The notes under the pieces are model-generated. The model did not search any database, was not told where the DNA came from, and saw nothing but the letters and a program-made list of their open reading frames with translations. Of a DNA stretch of 64,000 bases, positions 35,053-43,668 are shown one piece after another. Made by a program: the position numbers and the translations under genes. Position 1 is the first letter of the stretch; each line of letters opens with the position of its first letter. This stretch comes from Limimaricola variabilis. Lineage in GTDB: Bacteria; Pseudomonadota; Alphaproteobacteria; Rhodobacterales; Rhodobacteraceae. The stretch lies in contig NZ_JACIBX010000001.1 of the NCBI RefSeq assembly GCF_014195545.1, forward strand, positions 82,463 through 146,462, in the 5' to 3' direction.

Positions 35053-35982
35053 TCAGGCCTTGCCCAGATAGATGTCCTGCAGCTTGCCCAGCAGTTCGAG
35101 CGCCTCGGCGCGCGGTCGCTGGAACGAGTTGCGGCCGATGATCGAGCCGTTGCCGCCGCCGTCGCGGATCGCGCGGGCGTCGTCATAGACCGAATCCGTG
35201 CCCTTCTTGGCACCGCCCGAGAACACCATCAGGCGACGGCCGGCGAAGGCCGACTGCACGCAGTGGCGCACGCGCGCCGCCTGGGTCGAGATGTCGATGC
35301 CCTCGGCCTCGTAGACCTTCTTGGCCTCCGGCAGCGACAGGTGGTCGGTCGACAGCTTGATCTTGATGATATGGGCGCCGATCAGCGCCGCGATCTGGGC
35401 GGCATAGGCGGCGATGTCGATCGCGGTCTCGCCGTCCTTGTCGAGCGCCTCGCCGCGCGGGTAGGACCAGATCACGGTGGCCACGCCCTTGGCGGCGGCC
35501 TCCTTGCGCATCTCGACGATCTCCTCGAACATCTCGAGCGCGCAGTCCGAACCCGGGTAGATCGTGAAGCCGATCGCCGAGCAGCCAAGCCGCAGCGCGT
35601 CGTCGACGCTGGCGGTGACGGCCTGGTTCTTGCCGGCGGTGCCCGACATCAGCGAGTTGGCGCTGTTGCATTTCAGGATGGTCGGGATCTGGCCCGCGAA
35701 GCTGTCGGCGCCGGCCTCGATCATGCCCAGCGGCGCGGCATAGGCGTTCAGCCCGGCATCGATGGCCAGCTTGTAGTGATAATGCGGGTCGTAGCCTTCG
35801 GGGTTGGGCGCGAAGCTGCGGGCGGGGCCGTGCTCGAAGCCCTGGTCGACCGGCAGGATGATCATCTTGCCGGTGCCGCCCAGCTTGCCCGCCATCAGCA
35901 TCCGGGCGAGGTTGGCCTTCACGCCGGGGGTCTCGCCCTCGTAGTTGCGAAGGATGTCGCGGACGATTTCGGTGGTCTGCAT
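35053..35982 (-). CDS. Class I fructose-bisphosphate aldolase (DhnA/FbaB type)
   Basis: A 309-residue Schiff-base aldolase interconverting fructose 1,6-bisphosphate with the triose phosphates. MIILPVDQGFEHGPARSF, GADSFAGQIPTILKCNSAN, VIWSYPRGEAL, HIIKIKLSTDH (with the Schiff-base lysine region) and LMVFSGGAKKGTDSV are typical of the DhnA family. ATG at 35982 is preferred over an ATG seven codons earlier because the family starts MQTTEIV and AAAGG precedes it. The upstream region has two LacI-type operator-like sites 22 bases apart and a large hairpin, so control by carbon source is likely. Confidence 0.92.
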   Translation of the reverse strand: MQTTEIVRDILRNYEGETPGVKANLARMLMAGKLGGTGKMIILPVDQGFEHGPARSFAPNPEGYDPHYHYKLAIDAGLNAYAAPLGMIEAGADSFAGQIPTILKCNSANSLMSGTAGKNQAVTASVDDALRLGCSAIGFTIYPGSDCALEMFEEIVEMRKEAAAKGVATVIWSYPRGEALDKDGETAIDIAAYAAQIAALIGAHIIKIKLSTDHLSLPEAKKVYEAEGIDISTQAARVRHCVQSAFAGRRLMVFSGGAKKGTDSVYDDARAIRDGGGNGSIIGRNSFQRPRAEALELLGKLQDIYLGKA

Positions 35983-36022
35983 GGGGCGCCTTTCGGTTTG
36001 CATCTGCAGCGAACGTTAAGGC

Positions 36023-36064
36023 GCTCCCCGGTGGCTCACAATGCTGTTAGCGCCACCGGGGAGC
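36023..36064. promoter_or_regulatory. Large inverted repeat in the aldolase promoter region
   Basis: GCTCCCCGGTGGC and GCCACCGGGGAGC are perfect 13-base arms around 16 bases, 41-82 bases upstream of the aldolase start. One operator-like TGTTAGCGC element starts in the loop and runs into the right arm. It could be a leader hairpin or a regulator-binding structure. Confidence 0.5.
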
Positions 36065-36080
36065 AGTGTTAGCGCAACCA
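36045..36080. promoter_or_regulatory. Two TGTTAGCGC operator-like elements upstream of the aldolase gene
   Basis: TGTTAGCGCCACCG at 36045-36058 and TGTTAGCGCAACCA at 36067-36080 are spaced 22 bases apart, two helical turns. Each resembles one and a half sites of the perfect palindrome GTTAGCGCTAAC found upstream of edd. LacI-family regulators bind this kind of sequence; the R. sphaeroides regulator CceR, which controls glycolytic and gluconeogenic genes, is a candidate. Confidence 0.45.
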
Positions 36081-36103
36081 AAACCCCGTGATCTCAGGGG
36101 TTT
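36081..36103. terminator. Hairpin downstream of the SDR gene
   Basis: AAACCCC and GGGGTTT form 7-base arms around a 9-base loop, six bases beyond the SDR stop on the leftward strand. The leftward RNA ends with UUUUGG. Confidence 0.5.
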
Positions 36104-36109
36104 GGGGAT

Positions 36110-36922
36110 TCACGATCGGCCGTAGGCCCGGCCGGCGATCCGGGCGCTCAACCCGCGCGGCAGAACCCGCCCGGCGAAGGCCGCGATCCGGGTCATGCCG
36201 CCGGGCACGACGGTCTGCCGACCGGCCAGCATCGCTTCCCAGCCGGCCTGCGCGACGTCGCGGGCGCGGGCCGGGCGGACCGGTCCGGCCGGGCCGTCGG
36301 GATGCATGCCCGCGGTCTCGAAGAAGTTGGTCTCGACCGGGCCGGGGCAGAGCGCGGTCACGGTGACCTCGCTCTCCTCGGCGCGCAGCTCGCTCGACAC
36401 CGCGTCCGACAGCGACAGCAGATAGGCCTTGGTGGCGTGGTAGACCGCCATGCCGGGGCCGGGGATGAAGGCCGCGACCGAGGAGACGTTCATGATGTGG
36501 CCGGTGTTCTCGCGGCGCATATGCGCCACCGCCGCCTGCATCAGGATCGTCGCCGCCGAGACGTTGACCGCGACCAGCCGCTCGACTTCCTCGGTGCCGC
36601 CATCGCCGAAGCGGCGGTGCAGCCCGAGACCGGCATTGTTGATCAGGATCTCGATCCGGCGGCCCTCGGAGGCCTCGCGCCAGAGACGCTCGGCGCCGCC
36701 CGGACGGGCGAGATCGGCGGGGATCACCACGACCTCGACGCGCTCGCGCAGCTCGGCGGCCAGCGCCTCGAGCTTGTCCTCGGAGCGGGCCGAGAGGATC
36801 AGCCGGCGGCCGCCGCGGGCGGCGATGCGGGCGAACTCGACGCCGAGGCCCGAGGAGGCCCCGGTGATCAGCGTCCAGCCACGGCTTTGCGGGACCAGGT
36901 CGGTGCGTGCCAGCCCGCTCAT
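36110..36922 (-). CDS. SDR family oxidoreductase (DltE-like)
   Basis: A 270-residue short-chain dehydrogenase of the DltE-like group. [15 protein letters not shown] is the cofactor loop, [13 protein letters not shown] the NNAG motif, and [24 protein letters not shown] supplies Ser, Tyr and Lys. [14 protein letters not shown] is typical of this group. Substrate unknown. The start overlaps the pgk stop by four bases (ATGA), so it is translated after pgk from one mRNA. No functional link to glycolysis is known. Confidence 0.88.
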   Translation of the reverse strand: MSGLARTDLVPQSRGWTLITGASSGLGVEFARIAARGGRRLILSARSEDKLEALAAELRERVEVVVIPADLARPGGAERLWREASEGRRIEILINNAGLGLHRRFGDGGTEEVERLVAVNVSAATILMQAAVAHMRRENTGHIMNVSSVAAFIPGPGMAVYHATKAYLLSLSDAVSSELRAEESEVTVTALCPGPVETNFFETAGMHPDGPAGPVRPARARDVAQAGWEAMLAGRQTVVPGGMTRIAAFAGRVLPRGLSARIAGRAYGRS

Positions 36923-38109
36923 GCGCCCAGCGCCTTCACGCCCGGCAGCACCTTGCCTTCCATCCATTCCAAGAACGCCCCTCCTGCGGTGGACACATAG
37001 GAAAAATCATCCGCGACGCCGGCCGCGTTGAGCGCCGCCACGGTGTCGCCGCCGCCGGCGACGGAGATCAGCTTGCCGGCGCGGGTCAACTCGGCGGCCT
37101 TGCGCGCCGCGGCCACGGTGCCGCGATCGAAGGGCGCGATCTCGAAGGCGCCGAGCGGGCCGTTCCAGACCAGCGTCTTGGCCTGCTCCAGCGCCATCTC
37201 GACATGGGCGACGCTGTCGGGGCCGGCATCGAGGATCATCGCGTCGGACGGGGTGTCCTCGGCCTTGACCACCTCGTTCTCGGCGCCGGCCTTGAACTCG
37301 CGCGCCACGACGACGTCGCGCGGCAGCAGGATGGTGCAGCCCTTCTCCGCGGCCTTGGCGGCGATCTCCTTGGCGGTGCCGGTCAGGTCGTGCTCGCACA
37401 GCGACTTGCCGACATCGAGCCCCTGGGCCGCGAGGAAGGTGTTGGCCATGCCGCCGCCGATCACCAGCGTGTCGACCTTCTCGACGAGGTTCGACAGCAG
37501 GTCGAGCTTGGTCGAGACCTTGGCGCCGCCGACCACGGCGACCACCGGCCGCTCGGGGTTGCCGAGCGCCTTTTCGAGCGCCGAGAGCTCCTCGGCCATC
37601 AGCCGGCCCGCCGCGGCGGGCAGCAGCCGGGCCAGCGCCTCGGTCGAGGCATGGGCGCGGTGGGCGGCGGAGAAGGCGTCGTTGACGTAGACGTCGCCCA
37701 GATGCGCCAGCTTCTCGGCGAAGTCGGGGTCGTTCTTTTCCTCACCCGCGTGGAAGCGGGTGTTCTCCAGCAGCAGCACCTCGCCATCGGCGAGCGCGTC
37801 GACCGCCGCCTGCGCGGCATCGCCGACGCAATCCTCGGCGAAGGCCACCTTGCGGCCGAGCTTCTCTTCGAGCGCGGGCAGGATCTGGCGCAGCGACATC
37901 TCCGGCACGACCCGGCCCTTGGGGCGGTCGAAATGCGCCAGCAGGATCACCTTGCCGCCCTTGTCGGCGATGTCGGCGACGGTGGGGCGGATCCGCTCGA
38001 TCCGGGTGGCGTCGGTGACGCGGCCATTCTCGACGGGGACGTTCACATCCACCCGCACCAGCACCCGCTTGCCCGCGAGGTCCATCTCGTCGATCGTCTT
38101 CCAGCCCAT
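36919..38109 (-). CDS. pgk: Phosphoglycerate kinase
   Basis: A 396-residue PGK transferring phosphate between 1,3-bisphosphoglycerate and [23 protein letters not shown] and LAHFDRPKG are N-domain substrate motifs; [33 protein letters not shown] is the hinge region; [18 protein letters not shown] and [13 protein letters not shown] form the nucleotide site. ATG at 38109 begins [19 protein letters not shown] precedes it. First gene of a unit with the SDR gene, divergent from the cyclophilin genes. Confidence 0.97.
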   Translation of the reverse strand: MGWKTIDEMDLAGKRVLVRVDVNVPVENGRVTDATRIERIRPTVADIADKGGKVILLAHFDRPKGRVVPEMSLRQILPALEEKLGRKVAFAEDCVGDAAQAAVDALADGEVLLLENTRFHAGEEKNDPDFAEKLAHLGDVYVNDAFSAAHRAHASTEALARLLPAAAGRLMAEELSALEKALGNPERPVVAVVGGAKVSTKLDLLSNLVEKVDTLVIGGGMANTFLAAQGLDVGKSLCEHDLTGTAKEIAAKAAEKGCTILLPRDVVVAREFKAGAENEVVKAEDTPSDAMILDAGPDSVAHVEMALEQAKTLVWNGPLGAFEIAPFDRGTVAAARKAAELTRAGKLISVAGGGDTVAALNAAGVADDFSYVSTAGGAFLEWMEGKVLPGVKALGA

Positions 38110-38228
38110 GCGCCGTCCTTTCCGTTTCGTGTTGGCGAATAGGTAGCGCCGGGGGCGGTGGCTCTCAAGCCATTGGCTTGCGCGCGCGAGGGGCTTATGT
38201 CGGGGACAAAGCAGCAGGAGGACCGGCA

Positions 38229-38735
38229 ATGGCCGAGATCAAGGACCCCGAGAACACCATCATCATCGAGCTGAAGGACGGCCCGGTGGTGATCGAGCTT
38301 CTGCCCGACGTGGCGCCGAAGCATGCCGAGCGCATGAAGGAGCTGGCCCGCGCCGGCGCCTATGACAACGTGGCCTTCCACCGCGTGATCGACGGCTTCA
38401 TGGCGCAGACCGGCGATGTCGAGCACGCCAACATGGAAAAGGACTACAACCCGCGCCGCGCCGGCACCGGCGGCTCGGACAAGCCGGACCTCCCGGCCGA
38501 GTTCTCCAAGCTGCCGCATGACCGCGGCACGCTGGGCGCGGCGCGGTCGGCCAACCCGAACTCCGCCAACTCGCAGTTCTTCATCAACTTCAAGGACAAC
38601 CACTTCCTCAACGGCCAGTACACCGTCTATGGCCGGGTGATCGAGGGGATGGAGCATGTCGACAAGATCGCCAAGGGCGAGCCGCCGGCGAATCCCGACC
38701 GGATGATCAGCGTCAAGGTGGCGGCCGATGCGTAA
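38229..38735 (+). CDS. Cytoplasmic peptidyl-prolyl cis-trans isomerase (cyclophilin)
   Basis: A 168-residue cyclophilin without signal peptide, so cytoplasmic. [20 protein letters not shown] (catalytic Arg/Phe region) and [34 protein letters not shown] are the family core. It speeds proline isomerisation during protein folding. The next gene, an exported cyclophilin, starts eight bases before its stop, so the two are translationally coupled. Confidence 0.95.
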   Translation: MAEIKDPENTIIIELKDGPVVIELLPDVAPKHAERMKELARAGAYDNVAFHRVIDGFMAQTGDVEHANMEKDYNPRRAGTGGSDKPDLPAEFSKLPHDRGTLGAARSANPNSANSQFFINFKDNHFLNGQYTVYGRVIEGMEHVDKIAKGEPPANPDRMISVKVAADA

Positions 38736-39273
38736 GCTCGCCGTTCTGCTGGCGCTCGCCGCCAGCCCCGCCGCCGCCACCGGCCTCGAGATCGACGTCG
38801 CGGGTCAGGCCAATGGCACGATCAAGATCGACCTGCTCGAGGACGTGGCCCCGGGTCATGTCGAGCAGATCACCGCGCTGGCCGAGGAGGGCGCCTATGA
38901 CGGCGTCGTCTTCCACCGGGTGATCGACGGCTTCATGGCGCAGACCGGCGATGTCGAGTTCGGCCGCGAGGGCGGCGACATGTCGATGGCCGGCATGGGC
39001 GGCTCGGAGCGCGACGACCTGAAGCAGGAATTCTCGGACATTCCGTTCGAGCGCGGCACGGTCGGCATGGCCCGCAGCCAGGATCCGAACTCGGCCAACA
39101 GCCAGTTCTTCATCATGTTCGGGCCGGGGGATTTCCTCAACGGCCAGTACACTGTGGTCGGCCAGGTCACCGAGGGTCTCGAGGTGCTCGACGCGATCAA
39201 GCGCGGCGAGGGTCCGAACGGCGCCGTGATCGGCGCGCCGGACGTGATGCGCGAGGTCCGCGTCACCGAGTGA
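38728..39273 (+). CDS. Periplasmic peptidyl-prolyl cis-trans isomerase (cyclophilin)
   Basis: A 181-residue cyclophilin with a signal peptide ([17 protein letters not shown], cleavage near residue 17). [20 protein letters not shown] and [29 protein letters not shown] are conserved. It is the exported partner of the preceding cyclophilin, and the shared [15 protein letters not shown] core suggests tandem duplication followed by gain of a signal peptide. A strong terminator follows. Confidence 0.94.
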   Translation: MRKLAVLLALAASPAAATGLEIDVAGQANGTIKIDLLEDVAPGHVEQITALAEEGAYDGVVFHRVIDGFMAQTGDVEFGREGGDMSMAGMGGSERDDLKQEFSDIPFERGTVGMARSQDPNSANSQFFIMFGPGDFLNGQYTVVGQVTEGLEVLDAIKRGEGPNGAVIGAPDVMREVRVTE

Positions 39274-39298
39274 CGCGACCGCTTCGTGACACGGCATC

Positions 39299-39323
39299 AG
39301 GGGGCGCTTCGGCGCCCCCTTTT
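39299..39323. terminator. Bidirectional terminator (TTCG tetraloop)
   Basis: AGGGGGCGC, TTCG, GCGCCCCCT and TTTG: perfect 9-base arms with a stable tetraloop and a short T-run, between the cyclophilin and the convergent GAF kinase genes. Confidence 0.8.
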
Positions 39324-39324
39324 G

Positions 39325-40434
39325 TCATTCATCGAGCTTGGGAAGCGGGAAGCGGATCTCGATCCGGGTGCCGTCCGGGCCGCTCTCGCGGTGGATCATG
39401 CCCTCGATCCGGGCGACCGAGGCATCGATGATCTGCCGGCCGAGGCCGGTGGGACGGGCCGGGTCGGTCACCATCCGGGCGCTGCCGGCGCCGTCATCGA
39501 CGATCTCCAGCATGCCGTGATCGCCAAGCGCGGTGAGCCGCACGGTCACCGAGCCCGGCCGGTCGCCGGGGAAGGCGTGCTTGACCGCGTTGGTCACAGC
39601 CTCGTTGAGCGCCAGCGCCAGCGCGGCGGCCACCTCGGAGGGTACCTGCATCGCCTCGAAGTTGCGGATGATGCGCAGCTGTGGCGGCAGGGTCCGTTCC
39701 AGGTGCCGGATGATGTCGGGCAGGAAATGATGCAGGGTGATCTCGTTGCGGGCCGAGACCTTGTGCAGCTCGGCATGCAGCATGGAGATCGCGGAAAGCC
39801 GGTCGATCGTCTCCGAGAGCGCCTCGCGGGTTTCCTCGCTCTGGGCCTGGGCGCGCTGGATGCGGACCAGCCCGGTGACCATCTGCAGCGAGTTCTTGAC
39901 CCGGTGGTCGACCTCGGCGGCCAGCGTCTCCTGCACGACCAGCGCGCGGCGCAGCTCCATCCGGCGCGTCACCTGCCGCGCGAGGATGATCAGCAGGCGC
40001 TTGGTCTCCTCGGAAAGCTTGCGCGGCTCCCGGTCGAGCACGCAGAGCGCGCCGATCGGCACCTCGCGGCCGAGCTTGAGGATCGCGCCACCATAATAGC
40101 GGATCGCGTCCGGTCCGGTGACCAGCGGGTTCTCGGAGGTGCGCGGGTCGCGGGTGGTGTCCTCGATCTCGAAGAAATCCGGCCCGGTCAGCCCGTGCGA
40201 GCAGATGGACTCGTCCATCGTGTAGTCGCGCTGCCCGGTGCCGAAGGCGGATTTGGCCCATTGCCGATTGGTGTCGACCAAGGTGACCAGCGAGATCGGC
40301 GTGCCGGTGATCTCGGCCGCGTAAGCGGTGATCTCGTCGAAATCGGCCTCGTCCTCGCTGTCCATGATGCCAAGCGAGCGGATCGCCTCGGCGCGGCGTT
40401 CGGCAGTCAGATCTGGAACGTCACGCAATGGCAT
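39325..40434 (-). CDS. GAF-domain sensor histidine kinase (HisKA_2 type)
   Basis: A 369-residue soluble kinase. The N-terminal GAF domain (~15-155) includes ITGTPISLVTLVDTNRQWAKSAFG and ICSHGLTG; its ligand is unknown. The H-box DHRVKNSLQMVTGLVRIQ carries the phospho-accepting His. The ATPase domain has LALNEAVTNAVKHAF (N-box), VDDGAGS and TGLGRQII (G-boxes). Starts at 40434 (MPLRDVP) or 40488 are both possible; neither has a strong ribosome-binding site. No response regulator is next to it, like the LOV kinase earlier in the window. Confidence 0.88.
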   Translation of the reverse strand: MPLRDVPDLTAERRAEAIRSLGIMDSEDEADFDEITAYAAEITGTPISLVTLVDTNRQWAKSAFGTGQRDYTMDESICSHGLTGPDFFEIEDTTRDPRTSENPLVTGPDAIRYYGGAILKLGREVPIGALCVLDREPRKLSEETKRLLIILARQVTRRMELRRALVVQETLAAEVDHRVKNSLQMVTGLVRIQRAQAQSEETREALSETIDRLSAISMLHAELHKVSARNEITLHHFLPDIIRHLERTLPPQLRIIRNFEAMQVPSEVAAALALALNEAVTNAVKHAFPGDRPGSVTVRLTALGDHGMLEIVDDGAGSARMVTDPARPTGLGRQIIDASVARIEGMIHRESGPDGTRIEIRFPLPKLDE

Positions 40435-40500
40435 ATACTCTGCTTGGTCCCGGTCGGCTGGGACGGAAACGGAAACGAAACGGGGCATTATTAAGACTTA

Positions 40501-41904
40501 CTAGGTGCCGCAGAAGGTCCTGTCGACCCTATCACCTTCTCCGGGTGGGTCGACGTAACGTTTTGCAAGGTCCGGGTCGGGATCGAACGGCCGGGTCACC
40601 ACGCCGAGCATCTCCTCGAACGGGGCGAGATCGCCGGTCAGGGCGGCGGTGATCGCGGCCTCGATGCGGTGCAGGCGCGGGATCACCTGCGGGTTGGCCC
40701 GGGCGGCGATTGCAAGGTCGGGGCCACGCGCGCGCCACGCCGCGATCCATTCGGCGTCAGAGGTCGCGCGCTCGGGCGCGTCTTCGGCCAAGGCCCGGAA
40801 GCTGTTGGTGAAATCGCGTTCCTCGCGGGTCATGGCGGTGAGCAGACCCTCGATCAGCGCGCGGTCCTCGGGCAGCGGATCGGCAAGGCCGAGCTTGGCC
40901 CCGAAGCGGCGCAACCAGGCGGCCTGGTAGAGATCGGCGAAGCGGTTGATGATCGCGGTGAAGTCGTCGACGGCCTTTTGCTGATCGGGCATCAGTGGCA
41001 CCAGCGAGGTCGCGAATTGCGCGATGTTCCACAGCGCGACCTGCGGCTGATTGCCATAGGCGTAGCGGCCATGCGCGTCGATCGAGGAAAAGACCCGCGC
41101 CGGGTGGTAGACATCCATCATCGCGCAGGGGCCGTAATCGATGGTCTCGCCCGCGACCGCGCAGTTGTCGGTGTTCATCACCCCGTGGATGAAGCCGAGG
41201 CTCATCCATTGCGCGATCAGCTCGGCCTGCCGCGCGACCATCTGGGCCAGCAATTCGGGCACTGATCCGGCCGAGGGGAAGTGCCGGGCCATGGTGTGCT
41301 CGGCCAGCGCGCGCAGGCCCTCGGTGTCGCTGCGGGCGGCCAGCACCTGAAAGGTGCCGACGCGGATATGGCTTTGGGCCACGCGGGTCAGGATCGCGCC
41401 CGGAAGGGCGGCCTCGCGGATCACCTCCTCGCCGGTGGTGACGGCGGCGAGCGCGCGGGTGGTCGGCACGCCAAGCGCGTGCATCGCCTCGCTCATCAGG
41501 TATTCGCGGATCACCGGCCCGACCCAGGCACGCCCATCGCCCATGCGGCTGTAGGGCGTCTGGCCCGAGCCCTTGAGCGCGATGTCGCGGCGGACGCCGT
41601 CGGGGCCCACCACCTCGCCAAGGAGGATCTGCCGCCCGTCGCCGAGCTGCGGGTTCCAGCTGCCGAACTGGTGGCCGGCATAGAGCTGGGCGATGGGGGT
41701 GGCGCCCTCCGGCACGGCGTTGCCGGCGAAGACGCGCAGCCCCTCATCGGTGCGCAGCGCGTCGGGGTCGAGCCCCATCTCGCGGGCCAGACCGTCATTG
41801 AGGGCAATCCAGTCGGGATCGGCGACCGGCACTGGGGCCTGTCGGGTGAAGAGCCGCTCCGGCAGCCGGGAATAGGAATTGTCGAACGAGATCGCGATAG
41901 TCAT
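40501..41904 (-). CDS. selO: Protein adenylyltransferase SelO (YdiU family)
   Basis: A 467-residue SelO pseudokinase, a family known to transfer AMP from ATP to protein hydroxyls in redox homeostasis. Conserved segments: YAGHQFGSWNPQLGDGRQILLGE, ALKGSGQTPYSRMGDGRAWVGPVIREYLMSEAMHALG, and HGVMNTDNCAVAGETIDYGPCAMMD (metal-binding Asn/Asp). The protein ends TFCGT; the antepenultimate Cys takes the position of selenocysteine in eukaryotic SelO. ATG at 41904 (MTIAISFDNSY) fits the family; an ATG three codons earlier is an alternative. Confidence 0.93.
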   Translation of the reverse strand: MTIAISFDNSYSRLPERLFTRQAPVPVADPDWIALNDGLAREMGLDPDALRTDEGLRVFAGNAVPEGATPIAQLYAGHQFGSWNPQLGDGRQILLGEVVGPDGVRRDIALKGSGQTPYSRMGDGRAWVGPVIREYLMSEAMHALGVPTTRALAAVTTGEEVIREAALPGAILTRVAQSHIRVGTFQVLAARSDTEGLRALAEHTMARHFPSAGSVPELLAQMVARQAELIAQWMSLGFIHGVMNTDNCAVAGETIDYGPCAMMDVYHPARVFSSIDAHGRYAYGNQPQVALWNIAQFATSLVPLMPDQQKAVDDFTAIINRFADLYQAAWLRRFGAKLGLADPLPEDRALIEGLLTAMTREERDFTNSFRALAEDAPERATSDAEWIAAWRARGPDLAIAARANPQVIPRLHRIEAAITAALTGDLAPFEEMLGVVTRPFDPDPDLAKRYVDPPGEGDRVDRTFCGT

Positions 41905-41983
41905 AGATGGCATCTATGCCGTCGCGGCGCCGGGCCAAGATCCTCGGCCCGGCAAATCGCCTTCTCTTTGGGCCCGTGTCCGG

Positions 41984-42016
41984 ACGGGCACGGGTTTCGC
42001 GTCGTCCCGGGCCCGT
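41984..42016 (-). terminator. Hairpin after the nucleoside hydrolase gene
   Basis: ACGGGCACGGG and CCCGGGCCCGT pair over 11 bases with one mismatch, starting 10 bases past the stop. A competing hairpin, GCCCGT/ACGGGC, lies at 41972-41989. Confidence 0.5.
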
Positions 42017-42026
42017 GGCGGCCCGG

Positions 42027-42959
42027 TCAGAGCCGCCCGATCCGCTCGGTCAGCAGGTCGAAGAAGCCGGCCCGGTCGACATCGCCGATGAAGAGCGCGT
42101 TGGGCGCGCGGTCGGTCACGCCCCACCAGTCGGCGACGGTCATGCCCAGCGTCAGCTCGGAGCCGGTCTCGATCTCGACATTGATCTCGCGGCCCGAGAA
42201 GAGATCGGGGCGCAGCAGCCAGGCGATCACGCAGGGATCGTGCAGCGGCCCGCCCTCGGAGCCGTATTTCTCGGTGTCGAAGCGCTCGAAGAAATCGGTC
42301 CAGCTCGCCACCACCTCGCCGATCCGGCCCATGCCGCGCATCGTCGCGATCCAGTCGCGCGAGGTCAGCGCCTTGTGGGTGGCGTCGAGCGGCAGCACGG
42401 TGATCGGGCGACCGCAGGCGAAGACCTCCTTGGCGGCCTCCGGATCGACATAGATGTTGAACTCGGCCGCGGGGGTGATGTTGCCGCCCTCGAAGAAGCC
42501 GCCGCCCATCAGCACGATGCGCTCGACCTTCTCGACGATGTCGGGGGCGCGGCGGAAGGCGGTGGCGATGTTGGTCAACGGCCCGAGCGGGCAGAGCGTG
42601 ACCGTGCCGGGCGCCTCGCGGCGCAGCGTCTCGATGATGAAGTCGACGCCGTGCAGTTCCTGTAGCGGCAGGGTGGGGTCGGGCAGGGTGATGCCGTCGA
42701 GCCCGGTCTTGCCATGCACGTGCTCGGCGGTGACGAGCGGGCGGGCCAGCGGCCGGTCGCAGCCGGCGAAGACCGGCGTGTCGCGGCCCGCGAGCTCCAC
42801 CACCTGCCGCGCGTTGCGCTGGGTGAGGTCGAGCGGCACGTTGCCGGCCACGGCGGTGAGGCCCAGAACCTCCAGCTCGGGCGAGGCCAGCGCCAGCAGG
42901 ATGGCGACGGCGTCGTCCTGGCCGGGATCGGTGTCGATGATGATCTTTCGCGCGCCCAT
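42027..42959 (-). CDS. Inosine/uridine-preferring nucleoside hydrolase
   Basis: A 310-residue nucleoside hydrolase cleaving ribonucleosides to ribose and base. IIIDTDPGQDDAVAILLAL is the diagnostic calcium-binding DxDxGxDD motif; AVAGNVPL, LMGGGFFEGGNITPAAEFNIYVDPEAA and GGPLHDPCVIAWLL (conserved His-Asp) complete the active site. AAAGGAGG precedes the ATG at 42959. Length is standard. Cytoplasmic, with no signal peptide. It could process nucleosides released by the exported CpdB enzyme. Confidence 0.94.
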   Translation of the reverse strand: MGARKIIIDTDPGQDDAVAILLALASPELEVLGLTAVAGNVPLDLTQRNARQVVELAGRDTPVFAGCDRPLARPLVTAEHVHGKTGLDGITLPDPTLPLQELHGVDFIIETLRREAPGTVTLCPLGPLTNIATAFRRAPDIVEKVERIVLMGGGFFEGGNITPAAEFNIYVDPEAAKEVFACGRPITVLPLDATHKALTSRDWIATMRGMGRIGEVVASWTDFFERFDTEKYGSEGGPLHDPCVIAWLLRPDLFSGREINVEIETGSELTLGMTVADWWGVTDRAPNALFIGDVDRAGFFDLLTERIGRL

Positions 42960-43028
42960 GCGGTCCTCCTTTAAGATCCGCAGAAAGGCAGGAACGCCGC
43001 GCCGAGGCAAGCCCCGCGCGGCGTCAGG

Positions 43029-43595
43029 TCAGACCCGCGCCTCGGGGCCGCGCGACAGCGCCGCCACGCCGGTGCGCGCCAGCTCGGTCAGGCCGAGGGG
43101 GCGCATCAGGTCGGCGAAGGCGTCGATCTTCTCCGGGGTGCCGGTGATCTCGAACACGAAGCTCTCGAGCGTCGAGTCGACCACGTTGGCGCGGAAGATG
43201 TCCGCGAGACGCAGCGCCTCGACCCGCGCGTCGCCCTCGCCGCGCACCTTGAACAGCGCCAGCTCGCGCTCCACGGTCGGGCCCTCGACGGTGAGGTCGT
43301 GGACCTCGTGCACCGGCACGATGCGGCCGAGCTGCGCCTTGATCTGCTCGATCACCTGCGGCGTGCCGGAGGTGACCAGCGTGATCCGCGAGCGGTGGCC
43401 GGTGTGGTCGATCTCGGCCACGGTCAGGCTTTCGATGTTGTAGCCGCGGCCCGAGAACAGGCCGATGACCCGGGCGAGCACGCCCGGCTCGTTGTCGACG
43501 ATCACCGCGAGGGTGTGGCGTTCCTCGACGTCGGAATAGACCGAGCGGAGGTTGTAGGCGGAGTGGCTGGTCGAGCCGGCCTTGATGTTCAGCAT
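43029..43595 (-). CDS. ilvH: Acetolactate synthase small (regulatory) subunit
   Basis: A 188-residue regulatory subunit conferring valine feedback inhibition on IlvB. The N-terminal ACT domain (HTLAVIVDNEPGVLARVIGLFSGRGYNIESLTV, ~24-100) and the C-terminal ALS_ss domain (ELALFKVRGEGDARVEALRLADIFRANVVD) are clear. AAAGGA precedes the ATG at 43595. It lies 73 bases after ilvB in the same operon, under the same attenuator. Confidence 0.96.
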   Translation of the reverse strand: MLNIKAGSTSHSAYNLRSVYSDVEERHTLAVIVDNEPGVLARVIGLFSGRGYNIESLTVAEIDHTGHRSRITLVTSGTPQVIEQIKAQLGRIVPVHEVHDLTVEGPTVERELALFKVRGEGDARVEALRLADIFRANVVDSTLESFVFEITGTPEKIDAFADLMRPLGLTELARTGVAALSRGPEARV

Positions 43596-43668
43596 GGGGT
43601 CGTCCTTTCCCCGGGCCGGGACCCGGGACGTTTCGAATTGTCCTGCGCAGCCCCCGAGGGGACCGCGG

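Noticed and set aside
31617-35141. 1174-codon forward open frame
   Set aside because: Antisense to the pdh operon and ftsB, with His/Asp/Gly/Leu-rich shadow composition.
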